DNA from: JASGDB01 sp049841315
GTDB taxonomy: Bacteria > Bacteroidota > Bacteroidia > Flavobacteriales > Weeksellaceae
Length of the DNA stretch: 13,681 nt
Direction of reading: 5' to 3'
Assembly (NCBI GenBank): GCA_049841315.1
Contig: JASGDB010000165.1
Coordinates: 1 to 13,681, forward strand
Position numbers and translations under genes: made by a program. The notes under the pieces are model-generated. The model made no database searches. It was not told where the DNA came from and worked only from the letters and a program-made list of their open reading frames with translations. Shown here in pieces: positions 1-5,334 of the stretch. Numbering within the stretch: position 1 is the stretch's first letter; every line of letters starts with the position of its first letter.

Positions 1-292
1 CTAAATTAGTCGCATAATGAAATTTTGTCCCGCCCTCGAACAGTGGAAATTTTTTAACGAAAATTCTTTAAAATTTTTAACGCCTCCGTTTCCGAGGTCA
101 TTTTAAAATAATATGGATATTTTTTTTTCCATACAAAATGGCGAAGAGCCAAAACATAATATTTCAAAAAAACCTTTGCGTTCTTTCTCGTTTAAATATT
201 AAAATAATTTTTCACAAAAAATTGCGTTAAACAATCTGAAAAATTCACTTACTTTGTCATATTTAATTTTAACCAATAAATACAAAAAAACA
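1..292. other. Intergenic leader, no gene supported
   Basis: I see no convincing gene here. The stretch holds a near-exact direct repeat (AAATTTTTTAACG at 47-59, AAATTTTTAACG at 71-82) enclosed by complementary CCTCG (34-38) and CGAGG (93-97), so the whole could fold as a loose hairpin like other flavobacterial intergenic repeats. ATGGA/TCCAT (about 112-131) could form a small hairpin. A 30-codon ATG frame from 17 is unremarkable. The right part is the AT-rich upstream region of the lipoprotein gene. Confidence 0.5.
222..256 (+). promoter_or_regulatory. Possible promoter of the Ala/Lys-rich lipoprotein
   Basis: TTACTTTG at 249-256 differs from the Bacteroidetes -7 consensus TAnnTTTG at one position. 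A TTG at 222-224 lies 24 nt upstream, slightly beyond the usual spacing. It would give a leader of about 30 nt before the ATG at 293. The match is weak. Confidence 0.3.
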
Positions 293-793
293 ATGAAAAA
301 AATTCTTGTAGCTGCCTCTGCTGCAGCACTTCTTATGACTTTTTCGTGTAAAAAAGAACAAAGTACGACTGTTGCTGCAAACGGAGATTCTTTAACTGTT
401 GAAACTTCTACGGAATACGCTCCTCTAAGTGCAGACGAAGCCAAAGCAAAAGTAGATGAGGCTCAGGCTAAACTGGATGAAGCGATTAAAAGCGGAGATA
501 AAGAAGCTCAGGCTGCCGCACAAAAAGCTCTTGACGATGCCAAAACTGCATGGGAAAGTGCTAAAGCTGCGGTAAATACTGCTGCAACTGATGTGAAAGA
601 CGGTGTAAACACTGCTGTAGATGCAACCAAAGAAAAAGCAGCAGAAGTAAAATCCGATGCAAAGGCTGCTGCTGAAGATTTAAAAAAATCTACGGAAAAA
701 ACAGCTGCTGACGTAAAAGATGCAGCCAGCAAAAAGGCTGATGAAGTGAAAGATGCTTACAACAATACTTTGGATAAAGTGAAAATCAAGTAA
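293..793 (+). CDS. Ala/Lys-rich helical lipoprotein
   Basis: This 166-residue protein starts with a lipoprotein signal: a hydrophobic stretch at residues 4-17 and a lipobox TFSC with the acylated Cys at 19. I chose the ATG at 293 because it gives a standard signal peptide; an in-frame ATG at 254 would add 13 polar residues. From about residue 45 the protein is almost entirely Ala, Lys, Glu and Asp in repeating patterns such as EAKAKVDEAQAKLDEA and KDAASKKADEVKDA. This predicts long amphipathic helices or a coiled coil, resembling LEA-like and apolipoprotein-like repeats. It is probably a periplasm-facing lipoprotein with a structural or stress role, but no enzyme motif is present and the function is unknown. 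A strong terminator follows, so it appears monocistronic. Confidence 0.85.
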   Translation: MKKILVAASAAALLMTFSCKKEQSTTVAANGDSLTVETSTEYAPLSADEAKAKVDEAQAKLDEAIKSGDKEAQAAAQKALDDAKTAWESAKAAVNTAATDVKDGVNTAVDATKEKAAEVKSDAKAAAEDLKKSTEKTAADVKDAASKKADEVKDAYNNTLDKVKIK

Positions 794-812
794 TTATAAG
801 TTGTATAATAGT

Positions 813-845
813 AAAGGTCGGAAAAAATTTCTGACCTTTTTGTTT
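813..845 (+). terminator. Intrinsic terminator of the lipoprotein gene
   Basis: The arm AAAGGTCGGAAA (813-824) pairs with TTTCTGACCTTT (828-839), with one G-U pair and a 3-nt loop, followed by Ts. It starts 20 nt after the stop codon. Confidence 0.85.
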
Positions 846-890
846 CTAAGCGAGTTTGAAAATAATTTGAGGTGGTTTTCTGCGCTTTTA

Positions 891-944
891 ACACTCGTCA
901 AATCCCGATTCTCGGGATTCGCCACCCCTCTGAAAGAGGGGAAT
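891..944. repeat. Two-hairpin intergenic repeat, copy 1
   Basis: After ACACTCGTC comes hairpin 1, AATCCCGA (901-908) with TCGGGATT (912-919) around a TTC loop. Then comes hairpin 2, CCCCTCT with AGAGGGG around GAA (925-941). The last 24 nt (921-944) are identical to 5190-5213, and both copies are followed by TCCGT after 3-4 nt. It lies between two convergent genes and may also act as a terminator for them. Confidence 0.75.
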
Positions 945-981
945 ACTCCGTACCCCGAGCCTCGTATCTCGAATCACTTAG

Positions 982-2094
982 CTATTCCGATTTTACTTTT
1001 ACCATAGACTTTATCTGATTCAGTTTTCCGATGAGTTCTTCCCGTGAATCGGCCAGAACATTGATGTGTCCCATTTTCCTGCCGGGTTTGGTTTCGATTT
1101 TTCCGTAGAGATGAACGTAGGTTTTCGGGAGTTTCAGGATTTCTTCCAAACCTTCGTATTGTACTTTTCCTGAGAAATTTTCTTCACCGACGAGATTCAG
1201 CATTCCCGAAAATCCGCAGGAATCCACATCAGCCAAAGGATAATTTTTCAAAACCCGATAAAACTGCTCAAACTGCGAATTGGAATTTCCCTCCTGAGTT
1301 TGATGTCCCGAATTATGCAGTCGGGGAGCGGTTTCGTTTACCCAAATTTTTCCGTTTTTGTCTAAAAAAAGTTCAATAGCAAAAAGTCCGGCAGAGTCAG
1401 CGGAATGAATGAATTTTTTTGCAATATCGTCAATCTGTTTCTGCACATTTTCCGAAATATCCGCAGGGCAGATATTGAAATCCAAAAGATTCAGTTTTTC
1501 GTCGGCAACCATTTCCGTTACGGGAAAAGTTTTGGTTTCTCCGTTTTCATTTTTTGCGATGATGACGGAAAGTTCCTTGTCGATATCCACTAATTTTTCC
1601 AGAACGGATTCCGCTGTCCAGAGGTTTTTCAAATCTTCGGAATTGCGGATAATCTGAACGCCTTTTCCGTCGTATCCGCCCGTGTTCAGCTTTTGGACAA
1701 ACGGAAATTCGATTTTTATTTCGTCGGAAGTTCCGTCCATGATTTCAAAATCAGGACTCGGAATATCGTTCGCTTTGTAAAATTTTTTCTGCAAAATTTT
1801 CTGCTGAATGGTTTTGATGATTTCTGCGTTGGGAATCACTTTTTTGCCCATTTTTTCCAGTTCAGAAAGTGCGTCAGCATTGACGTGCTCAATTTCAATG
1901 GAAATCACATCCTTGTCTTTCCCGAATTCCAGAACATCATCAAAATTGTTGAAATTTCCTTTCGTGAAATGAGAAATATCAGCACAGGAACAGTCTTCGT
2001 TCGGGTCGAGAACGAAAAATTCATCGTCATAATTCAACGCATTCTGAATAAACATCCTTCCTAACTGTCCGCCTCCTAAAATTCCGATTTTCAT
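982..2094 (-). CDS. purK: N5-carboxyaminoimidazole ribonucleotide synthase PurK
   Basis: PurK carries out the ATP- and bicarbonate-dependent carboxylation of AIR to N5-CAIR in purine synthesis, in the cytosol. The 370-residue protein has the full ATP-grasp layout. The N-terminal nucleotide-binding loop is GILGGGQLG (4-12), the family segment ISIEIEHVNADAL is at 64-76, and the ATP-grasp glycine loop GGYDGKGVQ is at 139-147. The catalytic and metal-binding region ELFLDKNGKIWVNETAPR spans 241-258, with NSGHQTQE next (261-268). The C-terminal signature HLYGKIETKPGRKMGH is at 328-343. The start at 2094 gives the canonical N-terminus; a longer frame to 2127 would add 11 non-conserved residues. PurE is not in the window, so the two are not adjacent on this side. 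Length is normal for the family. Confidence 0.96.
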   Translation of the reverse strand: MKIGILGGGQLGRMFIQNALNYDDEFFVLDPNEDCSCADISHFTKGNFNNFDDVLEFGKDKDVISIEIEHVNADALSELEKMGKKVIPNAEIIKTIQQKILQKKFYKANDIPSPDFEIMDGTSDEIKIEFPFVQKLNTGGYDGKGVQIIRNSEDLKNLWTAESVLEKLVDIDKELSVIIAKNENGETKTFPVTEMVADEKLNLLDFNICPADISENVQKQIDDIAKKFIHSADSAGLFAIELFLDKNGKIWVNETAPRLHNSGHQTQEGNSNSQFEQFYRVLKNYPLADVDSCGFSGMLNLVGEENFSGKVQYEGLEEILKLPKTYVHLYGKIETKPGRKMGHINVLADSREELIGKLNQIKSMVKVKSE

Positions 2095-2114
2095 CTGTTG
2101 ATATTTATTGGTAT

Positions 2115-2132
2115 CAAATATAGTCAAAACTA
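2115..2132 (-). promoter_or_regulatory. purK promoter -7 elements
   Basis: Read on the minus strand, 2122-2115 is TATATTTG and 2132-2125 is TAGTTTTG. Both are perfect TAnnTTTG matches, 21-31 nt before the purK ATG. I found no clear TTG at the upstream spacing for either. The tatD-side promoter is divergent and begins about 15 nt away, so the two may compete or be co-regulated. Confidence 0.55.
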
Positions 2133-2147
2133 TGAACTTTAGTACAT

Positions 2148-2180
2148 TTGGCGATAGTTTTTAAAAATAAGGTATCTTTG
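2148..2180 (+). promoter_or_regulatory. Promoter of the TatD-family gene
   Basis: TTG (2148-2150), 22 nt, then a perfect -7 box TATCTTTG (2173-2180). Transcription would start near 2187, giving a leader of about 128 nt that is unusually long for this window. Confidence 0.6.
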
Positions 2181-2223
2181 TTTTCTGAATTTTCAGAACA
2201 TCATCTCGCTTCCGATACAAACA

Positions 2224-2283
2224 ATGCAAAAAATGAATGAAAGAATAGAAGTGCAGAGGAAAAAAGTGAAACAAAATTTTTGA
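2224..2283 (+). CDS. Candidate 19-residue leader ORF upstream of tatD-like gene
   Basis: An ATG at 2224 opens a 19-codon frame (MQKMNERIEVQRKKVKQNF) that ends in TGA at 2281-2283, inside the predicted tatD-like leader and next to the hairpin at 2284-2304. The peptide is basic and hydrophilic. It could be a translated leader ORF, the remnant of a degraded gene, or chance. There is no homology evidence. Confidence 0.2.
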   Translation: MQKMNERIEVQRKKVKQNF

Positions 2284-2304
2284 AAAATCCCCTTTGGGGA
2301 TTTT
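2284..2304 (+). repeat. Perfect hairpin before the TatD-family start
   Basis: AAAATCCCC (2284-2292) and GGGGATTTT (2296-2304) form a perfect 9-bp stem with a TTT loop, followed by GGGG and then the ATG 10 nt after the stem. It resembles GC-rich intergenic hairpins found elsewhere in the window and could hinder ribosome access to the start codon. Confidence 0.7.
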
Positions 2305-2314
2305 GGGGCAGATT

Positions 2315-3076
2315 ATGATTGACACACACACCCATTTATACTCCGAAGAATTCGATTCCGACCGAAACGAAATGATTCAGCGTGCTTTAGATAAAGGCGT
2401 TTCCAAGTTTTATCTTCCGGCAATCGACTCTGAAACGCACGAAAAAATGCTGAATCTGGAAGCGGAATATCCTAATGTAATCCATTCTATGATGGGATTG
2501 CACCCTTGCTATGTGAAACCGGAAACATGGGAAAAGGAACTCGAAATTGTGGAAAATTATCTTAATCAGAGGGATTTTCCTGCAATCGGCGAAATCGGAA
2601 TTGATTTGTATTGGGATAAATCCACGCTTGATATTCAGATAAAAGCGTTTGAAAAGCAAATTGATTGGGCGATTGAAAGAGATTTGCCGATTGTGATTCA
2701 CACAAGAGAAAGTTTTGATGAAACTTTTGAAGTTCTGGAACGTAAAAAACACCCGAAATTACGAGGGATTTTCCATTGCTTTTCAGGAAATTTAGAACAA
2801 GCGAAACACGCTATTGATTTGAATTTTATTCTGGGAATCGGCGGAGTAGTTACTTTTAAAAACGGAAAAATCGACCAGTTCTTGAATGAAATTCCATTGG
2901 AAAAAATCGTTTTGGAAACGGATTCTCCTTATCTCGCACCTGTTCCGTTTCGCGGAAAACGCAACGAAAGTTCCTATCTCGAACTCGTTGCCGGAAAACT
3001 CGTGGACATTTACGAAAAATCTTTTGAGGAAATCGACCGCATTACGACGGAAAATGCATTGAGAATTTTTATATAA
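2315..3076 (+). CDS. TatD-family metal-dependent hydrolase (DNase)
   Basis: A 253-residue amidohydrolase-fold protein of the TatD/YcfH family, cytosolic metal-dependent enzymes associated with DNase activity and DNA-damage response. The metal ligands are in the expected places: HTH (H5, H7) in the opening MIDTHTHL, E93 in GEIGID, H129 in VIHTRE, H154 in FHCFSG and D203 in ETDSPYL. The C-terminal PFRGKRNESSYL (211-222) is the family substrate loop. The ATG at 2315 is chosen because MIDTHTHL is the canonical N-terminus; the TTG at 2294 would begin inside a hairpin. Length is normal. The exact family member (TatD, YcfH or YjjV type) cannot be told from sequence alone. Only 24 bp separate it from the convergent DUF4846 gene. 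Confidence 0.93.
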   Translation: MIDTHTHLYSEEFDSDRNEMIQRALDKGVSKFYLPAIDSETHEKMLNLEAEYPNVIHSMMGLHPCYVKPETWEKELEIVENYLNQRDFPAIGEIGIDLYWDKSTLDIQIKAFEKQIDWAIERDLPIVIHTRESFDETFEVLERKKHPKLRGIFHCFSGNLEQAKHAIDLNFILGIGGVVTFKNGKIDQFLNEIPLEKIVLETDSPYLAPVPFRGKRNESSYLELVAGKLVDIYEKSFEEIDRITTENALRIFI

Positions 3077-3100
3077 AAATATCACTTCGTTCACTCATTC

Positions 3101-3970
3101 CTACTCTACCAGCTGATAATACCTTTTAATAGAAACCGGCTTGAAAATATAACGCGGCGTTCTTATGGAAACTGCACTCGTTCTAAGTTCATACCAAGGA
3201 GAAATCAGCTTGTTTAATGGGTTTATGATGATGTGAATATCCTGAGCAGGCATAAAACTTTCAGCCAGAAGGCAAACCATTTTCCCGGCATAATTTTTTG
3301 CCCTGCCTACAATGAACACGGAATGTCCCGGACTTCCCGGTGTGATGATGAGATCTCCCGTTCGTATGTCTTTATCTTTAAGCACGGAAACTGATTCGCG
3401 GTCTAAAGAAATCGTTCCGGCATAATTGAAAACAAGATTCAGGTAATTTCTGAAATTAGCGTAAGAATCATCAGCTTTTGCGGATTTACGGAATGTTACC
3501 ATTTCTCCGGCTTCCGTTGTGCGGATTCCGCTTTTGTAGTCATTCCATGAAAGTTTCTGTCCGGAGGTGAATTCAAAAACGATTTTATCAAAATCTTTTT
3601 TTGCCCAGAGATATTCCGCATACAGCCTCATCCATGCATCAGCGCACTGCTGGAGGTCTTTTTCGCCGACATCGACATTCAGAACGGCAGCATGATTGTA
3701 TTGTTTCTGAATCGGAATCTGCCTGAAATCACGAATCGGAAAATTTTCCGGGTACAGCGGAAAATTCACTAAAAAATCCCCGAAACTTCCAGGATCTTCC
3801 ACTATCCATGTATAACCTTTCGGCGGTTTTATTCTCGTCCGAATGGTCGAAGTATTAGGATTGATATTCAGTTCTTCCACAATTTCCGTTACCTGCGAAA
3901 ACAGTTCTGCCGGAAAAAAAAACAATCCCGCCAGAAATAAACGTATTATAACCCGAAATTCCTTTAACAT
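3101..3970 (-). CDS. Secreted DUF4846-family protein
   Basis: The 289-residue protein has a signal peptide (positive residues then hydrophobic 8-20, likely cleaved after FS at 25, giving an N-terminal Gln). The rest matches my memory of DUF4846, a Bacteroidetes-rich family of exported proteins: QCADAWMRLYAEYLW (108-122), FNYAGTISLDRE (181-192), GDLIITPGSPGHSVFIVG (205-222), LLAESFMPAQDIHI (234-247) and SPWY (257-260). C109 on a predicted helix followed by H216 in a GDxxxxxGxxGHxxxxxG strand recalls the Cys/His layout of NlpC/P60 and other papain-like peptidases. A cell-wall or amidase role is my inference, not an established function. It is monocistronic, with a promoter that seems to leave no leader. 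Confidence 0.85.
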   Translation of the reverse strand: MLKEFRVIIRLFLAGLFFFPAELFSQVTEIVEELNINPNTSTIRTRIKPPKGYTWIVEDPGSFGDFLVNFPLYPENFPIRDFRQIPIQKQYNHAAVLNVDVGEKDLQQCADAWMRLYAEYLWAKKDFDKIVFEFTSGQKLSWNDYKSGIRTTEAGEMVTFRKSAKADDSYANFRNYLNLVFNYAGTISLDRESVSVLKDKDIRTGDLIITPGSPGHSVFIVGRAKNYAGKMVCLLAESFMPAQDIHIIINPLNKLISPWYELRTSAVSIRTPRYIFKPVSIKRYYQLVE

Positions 3971-3975
3971 GTATT

Positions 3976-4004
3976 CAAAATTATGATTAAAAACGGATAT
4001 TCAA
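3976..4004 (-). promoter_or_regulatory. DUF4846 gene promoter, apparently leaderless
   Basis: On the minus strand, TTG (4004-4002), 18 nt, then TAATTTTG (3983-3976), a full match to the Bacteroidetes promoter. Only 5 nt separate the box from the ATG at 3970, so transcription should begin at or next to the start codon. Confidence 0.7.
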
Positions 4005-4103
4005 AAACATTTTATTTCAAATTATTTCATTATCAGCAAAATAAATTGTTTTTTTTTATTGTTCAATAAGATTTCTGTGTCTTTCATCTAACAATTTTTG
4101 CCT

Positions 4104-4111
4104 TATCTTTA
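4104..4111 (+). promoter_or_regulatory. Possible -7 element for the thioesterase unit
   Basis: TATCTTTA differs from TAnnTTTG in the last base and lies 24 nt before the ATG. No upstream TTG is well placed. Confidence 0.3.
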
Positions 4112-4135
4112 CGCGAAATTTAATGCTAAGGAATC

Positions 4136-4543
4136 ATGATGAATTATCACACCCGAAAATGGATTAAACCCGAAGACCTTAATCCCAACCATTCATTGTT
4201 CGGAGGAAGACTGCTGCAATGGATTGATGAAGAAGCCGCTCTGTACGCCATTATCCAGCTGGAAAACCAGAGAACCGTTACCAAATACATGTCCGAAATC
4301 AATTTCGTGAGTTCTGCAAAACAGGGTGATATTATTGAAATCGGTATTGAAGCCGTAAAATTCGGGCGCACTTCGATAACGCTCCGCTGCGAGGTGAGAA
4401 ATAAAATGACACACCAGACGATTATTACCGTTGATGAAATCGTATTCGTTTCCTTAGACGAAAAAGGAAAACCCAAAGAACATGGAAAAACCAAAGTAGA
4501 ATACGTATCCGACCGCCTCAACGTGAAAAACCCCGAGGATTAA
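4136..4543 (+). CDS. Acyl-CoA thioesterase (YciA-type hotdog)
   Basis: A 135-residue single-hotdog-domain thioesterase predicted to hydrolyse acyl-CoA to free fatty acid and CoA in the cytosol. The signature NPNHSLFGGRLLQWIDEEAA (16-35) includes the hotdog helix with the putative catalytic D31. The second half has the usual KYMSEINFVSSAKQGD (50-65) and FGRTSI (76-81) segments, and a final strand FVSLDEKGKP (104-113) as in the YciA/BACH group. ATG codons lie at both 4136 and 4139. AAGGA (4128-4132) is better spaced for the second, so the true start could be either. The next gene begins 5 nt after the stop, so the two are probably co-transcribed and perhaps translationally coupled. Chain-length preference cannot be predicted. 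Confidence 0.92.
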   Translation: MMNYHTRKWIKPEDLNPNHSLFGGRLLQWIDEEAALYAIIQLENQRTVTKYMSEINFVSSAKQGDIIEIGIEAVKFGRTSITLRCEVRNKMTHQTIITVDEIVFVSLDEKGKPKEHGKTKVEYVSDRLNVKNPED

Positions 4544-4548
4544 TATTC

Positions 4549-5109
4549 ATGAAAATTGCTGTGAAAAATATGGTCTGCAACCGCTGTATTGCTGCTGTTG
4601 AAAGGATTTTCAAGCAATCGGGCGTTCCTGTAAAAAACGTCATTTTGGGCGAAGTGGAAACCCTAAAAGACATTTCTCCCGAACAGCTTTCAGAGATAGA
4701 AAAAAAACTAAAGGAATCCGGTTTTGCAATCCTCGAAAATCATTCTCAAAAACAGATTGAAAAAATAAAAACCGGCATTGTCGGAAAGATTTCAGAACTG
4801 GATATTGAGGAAAACTTCAGGCTTTCGGATTTCGTCTCGGAACTTCTGCATAAGGATTACAGCGCACTTTCCAAGCTGTTTTCACAGCATGAAAACATGA
4901 CATTGGAACAATATTTCATTCTCCAGAAAATCGAAAAAGCAAAAGAGCTGATTATTTACAATGAATTTACTTTAACGGAAATTTCCCAAAAATTAGGTTA
5001 CAAAAGCGTTCAGCATCTTTCCAATCAGTTCCGGAAAATTACGGGGTTCTCTCCTACTCAGTTTTTGCAGTCGAAAAACAGGAAAAGGATTGGGATAGAC
5101 AGGGTTTGA
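4549..5109 (+). CDS. HMA-like domain fused to AraC-type HTH regulator
   Basis: The 186-residue protein has two parts. Residues 1-62 look like a heavy-metal-associated (HMA) domain with the ligand loop MVCNRC (C10, C13) at the end of strand 1 and a beta-alpha-beta-beta-alpha-beta pattern. Residues about 90-175 form a complete AraC/XylS DNA-binding domain: first HTH around 91-114, linker helix about 118-137, second HTH 141-164 (TLTEISQKLGYKSVQHLSNQF), and the family tail GFSPTQFLQ (166-174). This suggests a one-component regulator that senses a thiophilic metal such as copper through the CxxC; metal and targets are inferred. No copper or efflux gene is beside it. The upstream neighbour is the thioesterase, 5 nt away. 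The gene ends before a repeat-rich intergenic stretch. Confidence 0.88.
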   Translation: MKIAVKNMVCNRCIAAVERIFKQSGVPVKNVILGEVETLKDISPEQLSEIEKKLKESGFAILENHSQKQIEKIKTGIVGKISELDIEENFRLSDFVSELLHKDYSALSKLFSQHENMTLEQYFILQKIEKAKELIIYNEFTLTEISQKLGYKSVQHLSNQFRKITGFSPTQFLQSKNRKRIGIDRV

Positions 5110-5156
5110 AATGGTTTGATATTGTTGGAAAGTAGTTTGAAATGAATTGGTTTAAA

Positions 5157-5213
5157 ACACCCCATCAAAATTTTCTTTATGAAAATTTTGCCACCCCTCT
5201 GAAAGAGGGGAAT
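5157..5213. repeat. Two-hairpin intergenic repeat, copy 2
   Basis: After ACACCCCAT comes hairpin 1, CAAAATTTTC (5166-5175) with GAAAATTTTG (5181-5190) around TTTAT, a perfect 10-bp stem. Then comes hairpin 2, CCCCTCT (5194-5200) with AGAGGGG (5204-5210) around GAA. Positions 5190-5213 equal 921-944, but hairpin 1 has a quite different sequence from copy 1 and is still fully paired. It follows the HMA-AraC gene by about 50 nt and might end its transcript. Confidence 0.8.
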
Positions 5214-5265
5214 GTTTCCGTCATCTTTCGGACTTATGCGGACTTTCCGACTTCCTAACTCCAAT

Positions 5266-5297
5266 ACTTGGCTCTTTTTACTTTTTACTTGGCTCTT
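5266..5297. repeat. Tandem ACTTGGCTCTT motif, upstream pair
   Basis: ACTTGGCTCTT occurs at 5266-5276 and 5287-5297, separated by TTTACTTTTT. The second copy, extended to CTTTTTACTTGGCTCTT (5281-5297), has its exact reverse complement at 6791-6807, beyond the far end of the following gene. Confidence 0.8.
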
Positions 5298-5300
5298 TTC

Positions 5301-5329
5301 TTGTTTCTTATTTCTTTTCTTTATTTTTG
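5301..5329 (+). promoter_or_regulatory. LptF/G gene promoter, apparently leaderless
   Basis: TTG (5301-5303), 18 nt, then TATTTTTG (5322-5329), a full consensus match. The ATG at 5335 follows after 5 nt, so the mRNA should start at or next to the start codon. The TTG lies 3 nt after the ACTTGGCTCTT repeat. Confidence 0.7.
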
Positions 5330-5334
5330 CCCCT

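Noticed and set aside
254..292. Earlier ATG at 254 for the Ala/Lys-rich lipoprotein
   Set aside because: It would put 13 polar residues before the hydrophobic segment; the ATG at 293 gives a standard lipoprotein signal.
801..1007. Plus-strand ORF of 68 codons
   Set aside because: It runs through a terminator and the two-hairpin repeat and into the 3' end of purK, and has no protein-like motif.
1405..1657. Plus-strand ORFs inside purK
   Set aside because: They are antisense to a fully conserved PurK frame and low in complexity.
5212..5334. Longer N-terminus for the LptF/G protein
   Set aside because: The extra 41 codons read through the ACTTGGCTCTT repeats and the promoter; MKILDRYIIK at 5335 is the family start.
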